NCBI RefSeq assembly: GCF_026968045.1
Contig: NZ_JAPVBQ010000002.1
Span: 50,933-114,932 of the forward strand
Reading direction: 5' to 3'
From: Modestobacter sp. VKM Ac-2977
GTDB lineage: Bacteria > Actinomycetota > Actinomycetes > Mycobacteriales > Geodermatophilaceae
DNA length: 64,000 bases
This document shows, in pieces, positions 26,135 to 36,926 of the stretch. Within the stretch, counting starts at the first letter, position 1. Every line of letters starts with the position of its first letter. The notes under the pieces were generated by a model that saw nothing but the letters and a program-made list of their open reading frames with translations, did no database searches and was not told the DNA's origin. The position numbers were made by a program, and so were the translations under genes.

Positions 26135-26653
26135 GTGCTCTGCACTCGATGTGGCCACCAGAACCCAGAGGGCAGCCGCTTCTGCGCGCAGTGCGGGGCG
26201 GCGCTGAGCCCCGAGCGGGTCGGCGAGTCGACCAGCATCATCCCCAAGGTCGGCGGTGAGGACTCCGGTGAGCAGGCCGAGGTCGCCGAGTCGACTGCGG
26301 ACGCGCACGCCGGCGCCGTCGAGTCGCTGCCGGCCGGGTCCGCGCTGTTGGTCGTGAAGCGCGGCCCGAACGCGGGCAGCCGCTTCCTGCTCGACCAGGA
26401 GGTCACCACCGCCGGCCGGCACCCGGACAGCGACATCTTCCTCGACGACGTGACGGTCAGCCGCCGGCACGTGGAGTTCCACCGCGAGGGTGGCGGGTTC
26501 ACCGTCCACGACGTGGGCAGCCTCAACGGCACCTACGTCAACCGCGAGCCGGTCGACGTGGCCTCCCTCGCCGGCGGCGACGAGGTCCAGATCGGCAAGT
26601 TCCGCCTGGTCTACCTGACCGGGCCGCGGACGGGCGAGCCGGCCGGCGCATGA
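26135..26653 (+). CDS. garA: GarA/OdhI-type FHA protein with N-terminal zinc ribbon
   Basis: This cytosolic phospho-switch protein has 172 residues from the GTG at 26135 (GGAGGAG upstream). Residues about 1-27 form a zinc ribbon with CTRCGHQN and CAQCGAAL. The FHA domain is nearly identical to mycobacterial GarA (GRHPDSDIFLDDVTVSRRHVEF, VGSLNGTYVNREPVD, GKFRLVYLTGP). GarA inhibits 2-oxoglutarate dehydrogenase and activates glutamate synthase when not phosphorylated by PknB/PknG. The usual ETTSVF phosphosite is replaced by ESTSIIPKV at about residue 37, so kinase control may differ. TATCAT at 25914 is a possible -10. Confidence 0.92.
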   Translation: MLCTRCGHQNPEGSRFCAQCGAALSPERVGESTSIIPKVGGEDSGEQAEVAESTADAHAGAVESLPAGSALLVVKRGPNAGSRFLLDQEVTTAGRHPDSDIFLDDVTVSRRHVEFHREGGGFTVHDVGSLNGTYVNREPVDVASLAGGDEVQIGKFRLVYLTGPRTGEPAGA

Positions 26654-26696
26654 CCGCCACGTCGTGCACGGAGCCGGCCGAGAGCGGACGCCGGTC

Positions 26697-27473
26697 ATGA
26701 CGGCGGTGCCCCAGCCCAGCCCCCGCGCTGACCGGGACACCGCCGACGCCCGGGACGCCGCTGACAGCAGAGACGCCGCGGACGCCAGGGACACTGCTGA
26801 CACCAGGCCCCGGTTCACCATCGGCGAGGTGCTGTCCGCCCTGCGCGGCGACTTCCCGGACGTCACGATCAGCAAGATCCGCTACCTCGAGTCCGAGGAG
26901 CTGGTCCACCCGCAGCGGACGCCGTCGGGCTACCGGAAGTTCTCCGTCGCCGACGTCGCCCGACTCCGGTACGTGCTGGCCGCGCAGCGGGACCAGTACC
27001 TGCCGTTGCGGGTCATCAAGGAGCACCTGGACGCCCTGGACCGGGGCGAGCCGGTCCCCGGCAGTGCGACCACCGGCGGGGTGGCCGGCCAGCCGGTCGG
27101 GACGGCACCCCTGCCGGGCCCCGAGTTCGCTGCGGCCGCCGGCCTGACGGAGGCCCAGCTGGCCGACTGCGTCCAGTTCGGACTGCTCAACGCCGACTCC
27201 CAGGGCCGGCACCGCGTCACCGACCTGCCCGTGGGCCGCGCCGTCGCCGGCCTGGCCCGGCACGGCATCGAGCCGCGGCACCTGCGGGTGTACCGGACGG
27301 CGGCGGAGCGGGAGGCCGCCCTGCTGGAGCAGCTGGTGGCCCCGGTGCTGCTGGCCCGCTCCGAGGAGGCGCGTGCCCGGGCCGGTGAGCAGCTCCAGGA
27401 GCTGGCCGCGCTGTCGGCACAACTGCACGGCGGGCTGCTGGAGTCGCGCCTGCGCGAGGTCCTCGGCGGCTGA
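26697..27473 (+). CDS. ftsR: MerR-family regulator, FtsR type
   Basis: This DNA-binding protein has 258 residues from the ATG at 26697; an in-frame GTG at 26664 is an alternative. After a repetitive Asp/Ala/Arg N terminus (four ADxRD-like units) comes a MerR helix-turn-helix (FTIGEVLSALRGDFPDVTIS, IRYLESEELVHPQRTPSGYR). By gene order it corresponds to M. tuberculosis Rv1828 and Corynebacterium FtsR, an activator of ftsZ. The C-terminal half lacks a recognisable metal site, as in FtsR. Confidence 0.88.
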   Translation: MTAVPQPSPRADRDTADARDAADSRDAADARDTADTRPRFTIGEVLSALRGDFPDVTISKIRYLESEELVHPQRTPSGYRKFSVADVARLRYVLAAQRDQYLPLRVIKEHLDALDRGEPVPGSATTGGVAGQPVGTAPLPGPEFAAAAGLTEAQLADCVQFGLLNADSQGRHRVTDLPVGRAVAGLARHGIEPRHLRVYRTAAEREAALLEQLVAPVLLARSEEARARAGEQLQELAALSAQLHGGLLESRLREVLGG

Positions 27474-27482
27474 CCCCTGGCG

Positions 27483-27488
27483 TACCGT
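27483..27488 (+). promoter_or_regulatory. -10 box before the BFN gene
   Basis: TACCGT follows the merR stop codon by nine bases and would give a leader of about 95 bases for the bifunctional-nuclease-domain gene. Confidence 0.4.
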
Positions 27489-27592
27489 TGCGGGGGTGCG
27501 GGCACCCCCCGGTGCACCGGTCGGCCGCCCTGCGGTGGACGGTCCGGGAGCCGGCGGATGACCACGGGGAAGTCAGCGGAGGGGAGCCAGAC

Positions 27593-28078
27593 GTGCAGGA
27601 GCTCAGAGTCGTCGGCGTCCGGGTGGAGCTGCCCGGCAACCAGCCCATCCTGCTGCTCAAGGAGACCCAGGGCGAGCGGTACCTGCCGATCTGGATCGGC
27701 GCCACCGAGGCCGCGGCGATCGCCTTCGAACAGCAGGGCGTCCGGCCGGCCCGGCCGATGACCCACGACCTGCTGCGCGAGGTGGTCACGGCCCTCGGCG
27801 CCACGCTGGAGGCGGTGCACATCACCGAGATGCGGGACGGCATCTACCTGGCCGAGCTGCAGTTCGGCGACGAGCGCACGGTGAGCGCCCGCCCGTCCGA
27901 CGCCGTCGCCCTCGCCGTCCGCACCGGTGCGCCCATCTACGGCGCCGAGGCACTGCTCGACGAGGTCGGGATCGAGATCCCCGACGAGCAGGAGGACGAG
28001 GTGGAGAAGTTCCGCGAGTTCCTGGACAACATCAGCCCCGAGGACTTCGGCGCCGGGTCGGGCTCCGGCGGCAGCTGA
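27593..28078 (+). CDS. Bifunctional nuclease (BFN/DUF151) domain protein
   Basis: This 161-residue cytosolic protein starts at the GTG at 27593 (GGAGGGGAG upstream). The BFN domain is clear: LPIWIGATEAAAIAFEQQG, RPMTHDLLREVV, and RPSDAVALAVRTGAPIY. The acidic tail EIPDEQEDEVEKFREFLD is typical of the bacterial family. The plant founding member has DNase/RNase activity, but bacterial function is unproven. It corresponds to Rv1829, and its place between two merR genes is conserved. Confidence 0.92.
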   Translation: MQELRVVGVRVELPGNQPILLLKETQGERYLPIWIGATEAAAIAFEQQGVRPARPMTHDLLREVVTALGATLEAVHITEMRDGIYLAELQFGDERTVSARPSDAVALAVRTGAPIYGAEALLDEVGIEIPDEQEDEVEKFREFLDNISPEDFGAGSGSGGS

Positions 28079-28137
28079 GCCGCCGGCTCCCCGGACCACC
28101 CGCACGGGTGAGTGCAGCGACACGCCGGGTTCCTCGG

Positions 28138-28166
28138 TTGACCCTGTCCCGGCCCCGGCCTACGGT
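28138..28166 (+). promoter_or_regulatory. Sigma-A type promoter upstream of the second merR
   Basis: TTGACC is separated by exactly 17 bases from TACGGT, a near-consensus housekeeping promoter. It implies a leader of about 175 bases before the merR start, long enough for post-transcriptional control. Confidence 0.65.
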
Positions 28167-28349
28167 CAGCGAATCACGTGCGTGGAAGTCCCTGAGTCGC
28201 GCCCGTGATCGTTCCCAGCGAGAACACGGGAACGGCCCAGGTGCTGGGTGCCGGAGTCGAGGAGGCGCTGGAGTGAGCGGGCCCGCGATCGACGGCACGA
28301 ACCCAGCAACGCCGCGACCGCGGCAGATGAGCGCCAGCGAGGAGTGCCC

Positions 28350-28922
28350 GTGAGCGACCAGGACAACGGTTCACAGGGTCAGCTGTTCAGCGACGCAGCG
28401 GTGGGCGTCCCCTCCTACGACGAGGTCGACACCGACGTCGTCGGCTACCGCGGCCCGACGGCGTGCGCCGCCGCCGGCATCACCTACCGGCAGCTGGACT
28501 ACTGGGCGCGCACCGGCCTTGTCGCGCCGTCCGTGCGGACCGCCACCGGGTCGGGCACGCAGCGGCTCTACTCGTTCCGCGACATCCTGGTGCTCAAGGT
28601 CGTGAAGCGGCTGCTGGACACCGGCGTCTCCCTGCAGAACATCCGCAAGGCCGTCGACCACCTGCGCACCCGCGGCGTCAAGGACCTCGCCAACATCACG
28701 CTGCTCTCCGACGGCGCCACCGTCTACGAGTGCACCTCGGCCGAGGAGGTCGTCGACCTCCTCGCCGGCGGGCAGGGCGTCTTCGGCATCGCCGTCTCCG
28801 GCGCCCTCCGGGAGCTCTCCGGTGAGCTCGCGGAGCTGCCGGCCGAGCGACTGGACGGGGGCGGCTCCGTCGCCGACGACGAGCTGTCCGCCCGCCGCCG
28901 CCGCCGCGCCGCCTCGGCCTAG
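28350..28922 (+). CDS. MerR-family regulator (Rv1830 type)
   Basis: This 190-residue regulator starts at the GTG at 28350 (GAGGAG upstream). The N-terminal VPSYDEVDTDVVGYRGPTACAAAG leads into a MerR helix-turn-helix (ITYRQLDYWARTGLVAPSVR). The wing (GSGTQRLYSFRDILVLKVVKRLLDTG) and helical segment (SLQNIRKAVDHLR) follow. It matches Rv1830 by order and sequence type. Paired MerR genes flanking the BFN gene are a conserved actinobacterial arrangement. It ends in Arg-rich RRRRRAAS. Confidence 0.92.
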   Translation: MSDQDNGSQGQLFSDAAVGVPSYDEVDTDVVGYRGPTACAAAGITYRQLDYWARTGLVAPSVRTATGSGTQRLYSFRDILVLKVVKRLLDTGVSLQNIRKAVDHLRTRGVKDLANITLLSDGATVYECTSAEEVVDLLAGGQGVFGIAVSGALRELSGELAELPAERLDGGGSVADDELSARRRRRAASA

Positions 28923-28993
28923 GCCACACCCCGACGGCCTCGGCCCGGGTCAGACCCTGGCTGCCCACGGGCCCTCTCGGCTCCCGTCCCGGC

Positions 28994-29027
28994 GCGGCTC
29001 GACCCTCGTGGTGCAGGGTTGAGCCGC
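28994..29027. terminator. Hairpin after the second merR
   Basis: GCGGCTCGACCCT pairs with AGGGTTGAGCCGC (one G-U pair) around an 8-base loop, about 70 bases past the merR stop. The same 13-base word recurs three more times downstream. Confidence 0.65.
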
Positions 29028-29100
29028 AGGCGCACGCGGCTCGACCCTGCGCAGTGCGGCTCGACCCCCGGGAGGGCCTGCTCCGGCGCGGGCTCGACCC
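28994..29100. repeat. Cluster of five GCGGCTCGACCC words
   Basis: The word occurs directly at 28994, 29036, 29056 and, with one inserted G, around 29088, and inverted at 29015. Spacing is about 20 bases for the first four. The cluster fills the space between merR and gcvP. Only the first pair makes an obvious hairpin. Confidence 0.8.
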
Positions 29101-29160
29101 GGCGCGGACGTGGCCGGTCCACCTCGGCCTGGACGGCCCGGACCGGTGATAGCGCGCTGG

Positions 29161-29166
29161 TACCGT
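29161..29166 (+). promoter_or_regulatory. -10 box for leaderless gcvP
   Basis: TACCGT is followed by seven bases and the GTG of gcvP. No Shine-Dalgarno is present, supporting a leaderless transcript. Confidence 0.6.
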
Positions 29167-29173
29167 CCCAGCA

Positions 29174-32188
<3,015 letters not shown>

Positions 32189-32240
32189 CACGCCGGGAAG
32201 GGGTCGACGGCGCGGCTCGGGAGGTGCACCATCCCCGTGC

Positions 32241-33119
32241 ATGGGGACCCTGGTGCGTCGGTCGTCGGTCGGTGTGGTAGTGCTCGTCGGGACGGCGGTG
32301 CTGACCTCCTGTGCGAGCCAGCTGGGCGCCGCCGGCCCCACCGCGGTCAGCGAGGCGGCAGCGACCGATAGCGTCGCGCCGGCCGCCGACGAGGCCGTCG
32401 CGGAGGAGCTGGCCGGCGCACTGCTGCCCGAGTCGGCGTTCGGCCCGGACGCCACGGTGCTCCAGCTCCCGTCGGAGTGGGTCGGGCCGTGGTCGGGGTC
32501 GGGGTGGCCGGGGGACGGGTCGTGGGGCGACCACCGCGGCTGGGGCGACCACCGCGGCTGGGGCGGCCACGGCTGGGGCGGCCACCACAGGTGGGGCGAC
32601 GCGGACGGCACCGACGCGGACGGCACCGACGCGGACGGCACCGACGCGGACGGCACTGCCGTGGAGCCGACGGTCGAGCCGGCCGCGTGCGCTGATGCGC
32701 TGGCCGCCCTGCCGACGCGCGAGGACGAGGAGATGCCGGCGGTCGCGGCCCAGGTGGCCGCCACCGATCAGCAGCGCACGTTCCAGGTGGTCGCCGAGGG
32801 GCCGGCCGTCGAGGGGCTGGAGCTGCCGGTCGACCAGCTCGTCCAGGCCTGCGCGGACGCGACCGTCGACGCGCCCTGGGGGATGCAGGTCGAGATCGGC
32901 CTGTCGGCGCTGGACGTACCGGAGCGTGGGGACTCTGCCGCCGGGCTGGCGGTCACGATGACCCACTCGGTCGGCACGGTCTCGATGCTGGTCGGCGTGG
33001 TCACCGACGGCCCGCGTGCGGTCATGCTGAGCCGGACCGGCACCGCGGACGCTGCCCTGGACCAGGCCGCGTTCGTCACGCTGCTCACCCAGGCCGCCGA
33101 CGCCGCCGGCCTGGACTGA
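32241..33119 (+). CDS. Repeat-containing lipoprotein, unknown function
   Basis: This is a 292-residue predicted lipoprotein with lipobox LTSC near residue 22. After an Ala-rich region comes a Gly/His/Trp-rich repeat (GDHRGWGDHRGWGGHGWGG). Four DADGT units follow, then a globular C-terminal domain of about 140 residues with no recognised family. The His-rich and Asp-rich tracts look suited to binding metal ions (inference). No good ribosome site precedes the ATG at 32241. It converges on the DUF5999 gene ten bases away. Confidence 0.75.
   Translation: MGTLVRRSSVGVVVLVGTAVLTSCASQLGAAGPTAVSEAAATDSVAPAADEAVAEELAGALLPESAFGPDATVLQLPSEWVGPWSGSGWPGDGSWGDHRGWGDHRGWGGHGWGGHHRWGDADGTDADGTDADGTDADGTAVEPTVEPAACADALAALPTREDEEMPAVAAQVAATDQQRTFQVVAEGPAVEGLELPVDQLVQACADATVDAPWGMQVEIGLSALDVPERGDSAAGLAVTMTHSVGTVSMLVGVVTDGPRAVMLSRTGTADAALDQAAFVTLLTQAADAAGLD
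32526..32657 (+). repeat. Coding tandem repeats (18-nt and 15-nt units)
   Basis: Two perfect 18-base units GGCGACCACCGCGGCTGG (32526-32561) are followed by diverged copies. Four 15-base units GACGCGGACGGCACC then run from 32598 to 32657, the last differing by one base. They encode the His/Gly/Trp and DADGT tracts of the lipoprotein. Slippage could change copy number in frame. Confidence 0.92.
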
Positions 33120-33129
33120 GCCGACCCGA

Positions 33130-33330
33130 TCAGCCGGCGGAGGAGCCGGCCAGGGCCCAGGGGCGGGTCAGTACGACCTGACCGTCCGGGAGCAGCTCGC
33201 CGTCGTCGTCGAACACGACCACGCCGTTGCACAGCAGCGTCCACCCCTGCTCGGGACGGCGGCTGAGCGGCACGGCGAGCACGCGGCCGTCCGCGGCGGG
33301 CGGGGGACAGGTCGAGGGGTGCGAGCACAT
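33130..33330 (-). CDS. DUF5999 family small protein
   Basis: This 66-residue protein begins MCSHPSTCPPPAADG. RPEQGWTLLCNGVVVFDDDG, then ELLPDG, is the diagnostic core of this actinobacterial family of unknown function. Two N-terminal cysteines with a histidine (CSHPSTC) could bind a metal. GGAG lies ten bases before the ATG. It lies downstream of coaA on the same strand but with a 143-base gap, so it may have its own promoter. Confidence 0.82.
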   Translation of the reverse strand: MCSHPSTCPPPAADGRVLAVPLSRRPEQGWTLLCNGVVVFDDDGELLPDGQVVLTRPWALAGSSAG

Positions 33331-33473
33331 GGGGGGTCCACTCCAGGGAAGCGAGGAAGGGTGCGACCGCGGCGCTGCGGTGGAGCCGAGTGTGCGCCGC
33401 GTCACTCCCGGCGGACGGGGACGCGACCTCACGACGTCGGCCGGCGTGCTCGGCACTTCCTGACAGCGGACGG

Positions 33474-34436
33474 TCAGAGCTTGCGCAGCAGCACCCGTCG
33501 CACGGAGTGGTCGGCGGCCTTCTGCAGCACCAGGCGCGCGCGGGACCGGGTGGGGGCGATGTTGAGCCGCAGGTTCGGCTCGTTGACCGCCTCCCAGATC
33601 CCACGGGCCGTCGTCGTGGCCTGCTCGTCGGTGAGGTCGGCGAAGCGGTGGAAGTACGCCCCGGAGTCCTGGAAGGCCGTGCGGCGCAGCGCGAGGAAGC
33701 GCTCCACGTACCACTGGGAGATGTCGTGCTCGGTCGCGTCGACGTAGACGGAGAAGTCGAAGAAGTCCGAGAGGAAGACCTCGGGCACCCGGCCGTCGTT
33801 GCGGGCGCCGGCCTGCAGCACGTTGAGCCCCTCGAGCACCAGCACGTCGGGGGAGTCGACGACCTGCCGCTCGTCGGGGAGCACGTCGTAGGACTGATGG
33901 GAGTACAGCGGGGCGCTGACCGCCGGCTTGCCGGACTTCACGTCGGCCAGGAAGCGCAGCAGCGCCCGCCGGTCGTAGCTCTCCGGGAAGCCCTTGCGGC
34001 CGAGCAGCCCGCGGGACTCCAGGACGGCGTTCGGCAGCAGGAAGCCGTCGGTGGTGACCAGGTCGACCCGCGGGGTGTCCGGAGCGGCGGCCAGCAGCGC
34101 CTGCAGCAGCCGCGCGGTGGTGCTCTTGCCGACGGCGACGCTGCCGGCCACGGCGATGACGAACGGGACCTTCGCGGTGCGCGCACCGAGGAACTGGGTC
34201 TGGGCGGCCCACAACCGCCGGCTCGCGGTGACGTGCAGGTGCAGCAGCCGCGCGAGGGGCAGGTAGACGGTGGAGACCTCGTCCAGGTCGATCCGGTCGC
34301 CCAGGGTGGCCAGCTGCCGGACGTCGGCGTCGTCCAGGGGCAGCTCACCGCCGGCAGCCAGCGCCCGCCACGACTGTCGGTCGAACGCGGTGAAGGGCGA
34401 GACCTGCGCACGCGTTCCGGCCGTCACGGCGCCCAT
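33474..34436 (-). CDS. coaA: Pantothenate kinase type I
   Basis: CoaA catalyses the first and controlling step of coenzyme A synthesis. The 320-residue length is typical. The P-loop is GSVAVGKST near residue 97. [29 protein letters not shown] and [12 protein letters not shown] are type I signatures, as is the C-terminal [16 protein letters not shown]. The gene is divergent from the GNAT gene and separated from DUF5999 by a short gap. Confidence 0.96.
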   Translation of the reverse strand: MGAVTAGTRAQVSPFTAFDRQSWRALAAGGELPLDDADVRQLATLGDRIDLDEVSTVYLPLARLLHLHVTASRRLWAAQTQFLGARTAKVPFVIAVAGSVAVGKSTTARLLQALLAAAPDTPRVDLVTTDGFLLPNAVLESRGLLGRKGFPESYDRRALLRFLADVKSGKPAVSAPLYSHQSYDVLPDERQVVDSPDVLVLEGLNVLQAGARNDGRVPEVFLSDFFDFSVYVDATEHDISQWYVERFLALRRTAFQDSGAYFHRFADLTDEQATTTARGIWEAVNEPNLRLNIAPTRSRARLVLQKAADHSVRRVLLRKL

Positions 34437-34515
34437 GGTGCCGTCTGCCTGCCGGGCGCCCCCCGACGGGGTGGGTCGGAGACGGCTGCCGGCCCGTCCT
34501 CCACCGGCGGGCCGC

Positions 34516-34521
34516 TAGGGT
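34516..34521 (+). promoter_or_regulatory. -10 box for the leaderless GNAT gene
   Basis: TAGGGT stands seven bases before the GTG at 34529, the spacing seen for leaderless starts elsewhere in this window. Confidence 0.55.
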
Positions 34522-34528
34522 CCGGGGC

Positions 34529-35359
34529 GTGTCGTCGCCCGGGCTGCTCGACCGGATCGAGCGCTACTTCGCCCTCGCCCCGCTGACGGACGCCCGGGTG
34601 CACTCGGTGGGTGCGCTGCAGGTGCCGATCGGTCCGCCGGAGTGGCCCCACCCGGCCCGGCCGCGGCCCGGTTTCCAGGGAGAGGTCGCGGTGGACGACG
34701 TCCGGGCCGCGATCGCCCTGCAGGAGCGGGCCGGCCTACCGGCGTCGCTGGAGTGGCTCGGCGATCGCTGCCGCGGCCTGGCCACGGTGGCGCGGGCAGC
34801 GGGTCTGGTGGTCGACGAGTTGCCGCTGCTGGTCGCCGATGACCCGGTCGAGGTGCTGCTGCCCAGCGAGGTGAAGCTTTACCTGGTGGGTGCCGACGAT
34901 CCGCGGCTGGGCCTGTACCAGCGGCTGGCCGCGCTGGCGTTCGCCACGCCCGCCGGCACACCCGCGGGCGACGCCCCCCGGGACGCCCCGGAGGTGGCCC
35001 GGGACGACCCCGGCCCGGCTGCGGTCCCGCCGACCGAGGTGCTGCGCGACCGGGTCGCATCGGGCTCGACGGTGATGATGGTGGCCGTCGAGGACGGCGA
35101 GCCGGTCGCCATCGGCTCGCACCAGCCGGTGCAGGTCGACGGCACCGAGATCAGCGAGGTCGTCGGCGTGGCCACCCTGCCCCGGTTCCGTGGCCGCGGG
35201 CTGGGGGCCGGGCTCACCTCGGCCCTGGTCGAGCACGCCCGGCAGACGGCCGACCTGGTCTTCCTCTCCGCCGGCGACGACGACGTGGCCCGGGTCTACG
35301 AGCGCGCGGGCTTCGCCCGGGTGGCCACCAGCTGCGTGGCAGAGCGGCCGTCCGGCTGA
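34529..35359 (+). CDS. GNAT family acetyltransferase
   Basis: This 276-residue protein has a C-terminal GNAT domain with the acetyl-CoA loop ATLPRFRGRGLGAGLTSALVEHA and DLVFLSAGDDDVARVYERAGF. The N-terminal 150 residues (LLDRIERYFALAPLTDARV, GLPASLEWL) form an additional domain with no recognised name, common in actinobacterial GNATs. An Asp/Pro/Ala-rich linker joins them. The acceptor substrate is unknown. Confidence 0.88.
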   Translation: MSSPGLLDRIERYFALAPLTDARVHSVGALQVPIGPPEWPHPARPRPGFQGEVAVDDVRAAIALQERAGLPASLEWLGDRCRGLATVARAAGLVVDELPLLVADDPVEVLLPSEVKLYLVGADDPRLGLYQRLAALAFATPAGTPAGDAPRDAPEVARDDPGPAAVPPTEVLRDRVASGSTVMMVAVEDGEPVAIGSHQPVQVDGTEISEVVGVATLPRFRGRGLGAGLTSALVEHARQTADLVFLSAGDDDVARVYERAGFARVATSCVAERPSG

Positions 35360-35390
35360 GGCGGTCGAACACCGCCGCCCCAGCCGGACG
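35349..35390. terminator. Nested hairpin between converging genes
   Basis: CGTCCGGCTG pairs with CAGCCGGACG, and GGCGGT/ACCGCC pair inside. The structure includes the GNAT stop codon and lies just before the end of the converging PEBP gene. Confidence 0.65.
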
Positions 35391-35395
35391 ACGGG

Positions 35396-35935
35396 TCACT
35401 GCACCTCGTAGGTCGCGACCAGGGTGGCCCGGGCGAGGGTGTGGCTGAACAGGTTGAACCCCAGGTAGGCCGGGCTCGCCTCGGCCGGCACGCCCAGGTC
35501 GTCGGTGTCGAGTGCGTGGACGACGACGAAGTACCGGTGCCGGCCGTGCCCGGCCGGCGGGGCCGCCCCGACGTAGCCGGCGAACCCGGCGTCGTTGCGC
35601 AGCTGCACCGCACCGTCCGGCAGCCCGCCGTCCGCGGCACCGCTGGGGAGCTCGGTCACCGAGGCCGGGAGGCCGGCCACCACCCAGTGCCAGAAGCCGC
35701 TGGCGGTGGGGGCGTCGGGGTCGTAGACGGTGACCGCGAAGCCGCGGGTCCCGTCCGGGAACCCGGACCAGCTCAGCTGCGGTGACCGGTCCTCACCTCC
35801 GGGCACGCCCATCTTCCCGCTGACGTGCGGCTGGGGCATCGGCTCGCCGTCGGTGAGGTCGGCGCTGGTCACCTGGAAGGCAGGCACGGGGGGCAGGAAC
35901 TCGTAGGGGTCGGGCGGGGTCGGTCGACCGGCCAT
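35396..35935 (-). CDS. YbhB/YbcL-type PEBP family protein
   Basis: This 179-residue cytosolic protein of the phosphatidylethanolamine-binding (Raf kinase inhibitor-like) family starts at the ATG at 35935 with GAGGAGG upstream. Signatures are [40 protein letters not shown], and [23 protein letters not shown]. Bacterial members bind small anions or lipids but have no settled function. It is divergent from the HAD/GH65 operon. Confidence 0.92.
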   Translation of the reverse strand: MAGRPTPPDPYEFLPPVPAFQVTSADLTDGEPMPQPHVSGKMGVPGGEDRSPQLSWSGFPDGTRGFAVTVYDPDAPTASGFWHWVVAGLPASVTELPSGAADGGLPDGAVQLRNDAGFAGYVGAAPPAGHGRHRYFVVVHALDTDDLGVPAEASPAYLGFNLFSHTLARATLVATYEVQ

Positions 35936-36061
35936 GCCGGGTCCTCCTCGGGTCGTCGGGCTCCCCGGCAGTCCCGCCGGCGAGCGGGGGCGTGGTGCCC
36001 GCTCGCCGACCCTAGGCAGCCGCGCCCGCCGGCGCCCAGCGAGCGCCTCGACCGGACGATG

Positions 36062-36079
36062 GACCGTTATCCCCAACAA
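36062..36079. promoter_or_regulatory. 18-bp motif, copy 1 (shared with 49722)
   Basis: GACCGTTATCCCCAACAA recurs exactly at 49722-49739. This copy lies between the divergent PEBP gene (127 bases from its start) and the HAD/GH65 operon (116 bases from its start). Similarity extends a few bases past the 18-mer (GxCG). It is a candidate operator. Confidence 0.6.
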
Positions 36080-36181
36080 CGACGGGAGACCAGCCCGTCG
36101 CGTCCCCGACCGCCGCACCCTCCGGGCACGGCTCAGCAACGGGGGTGGGGCTCCCGAGAGGTCGTGTGGATCATCTCGCCG

Positions 36182-36187
36182 TAGCGT
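36182..36187 (+). promoter_or_regulatory. -10 box for the leaderless HAD gene
   Basis: TAGCGT is followed by seven bases and the GTG at 36195. Confidence 0.55.
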
Positions 36188-36194
36188 GTCGGGC

Positions 36195-36926
36195 GTGCTG
36201 GGACTCCCTGACGACATCCGGGCCTGCCTGTTCGACCTCGACGGGGTCCTGACGCAGACGGCCAAGGTCCACCAGGCTGCCTGGAAACGGACCTTCGACG
36301 AGTTCCTGCGCAGCCGCGACCCGGGGGCGGCGGAGTTCAGCGCCGACGACTACAACCGGTACGTCGACGGCAAGCCGCGCAAGGACGGCGTCCGCGACTT
36401 CCTGACCAGCCGGGGGATCACCCTGCCCGAGGGCAGTGACGACGACCTCGCCGATGCGCCCACCGTGGCCGGCGTCGCGACGCGGAAGAACCAGCTGATC
36501 ATGGCCGAGCTGGAGGAGCACGGCGTGCAGGTCTACGAGGGCTCGATGCGGTACCTGCGGGCGGCGCGGGAGGCCGGCCTGTCCACCGCCGTCGTCACGG
36601 CGTCGGCCAACGGGGAGCACGTGGTCGCGGTCGCCGGGTTCGCCGACCTCATCGACGTCCGGGTCGACGGCGTGGTCGCCGCCACCGAAGGGCTGCGCGG
36701 CAAGCCGGCCCCGGACACCTTCCTGGCCGGTGCGCGGGCCCTCGGCGTCGAGCCGGCGCAGGCCGCGGTCTTCGAGGACGCCCTGTCCGGGGTCGCCGCC
36801 GGGCGGGCCGGTGACTTCGGCTACGTCGTCGGGGTCGACCGGGTGGGCCAGGCCGACGGGCTGCGCGAGCAGGGCGCCGACGTCGTCGTCACCGACCTGG
36901 ACCAGCTGCTGGGGGAGACCCCGTGA
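36195..36926 (+). CDS. Beta-phosphoglucomutase family HAD phosphatase/mutase
   Basis: This 243-residue HAD-superfamily enzyme has the nucleophile motif FDLDGVLT near residue 12 (Asp and Asp+2 present). [14 protein letters not shown] supplies motif [11 protein letters not shown] the lysine, and [14 protein letters not shown] motif [16 protein letters not shown] lies in the cap typical of the beta-phosphoglucomutase group. It overlaps the GH65 phosphorylase gene by four bases. This classic pair converts phosphorylase-released beta-glucose-1-phosphate to glucose-6-phosphate. A GTG at 36186 is an alternative start. Confidence 0.92.
   Translation: MLGLPDDIRACLFDLDGVLTQTAKVHQAAWKRTFDEFLRSRDPGAAEFSADDYNRYVDGKPRKDGVRDFLTSRGITLPEGSDDDLADAPTVAGVATRKNQLIMAELEEHGVQVYEGSMRYLRAAREAGLSTAVVTASANGEHVVAVAGFADLIDVRVDGVVAATEGLRGKPAPDTFLAGARALGVEPAQAAVFEDALSGVAAGRAGDFGYVVGVDRVGQADGLREQGADVVVTDLDQLLGETP

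Noticed and set aside
28923-29173. Glycine riboswitch before gcvP
   Set aside because: No conserved glycine-aptamer core is seen; the space is filled with the GCGGCTCGACCC repeats and a leaderless promoter.
36062-36079. TTATCCCCA within the 18-mer read as a DnaA box
   Set aside because: It differs from the actinobacterial DnaA box (TTGTCCACA), occurs singly, and the window lies at the terminus rather than the origin.
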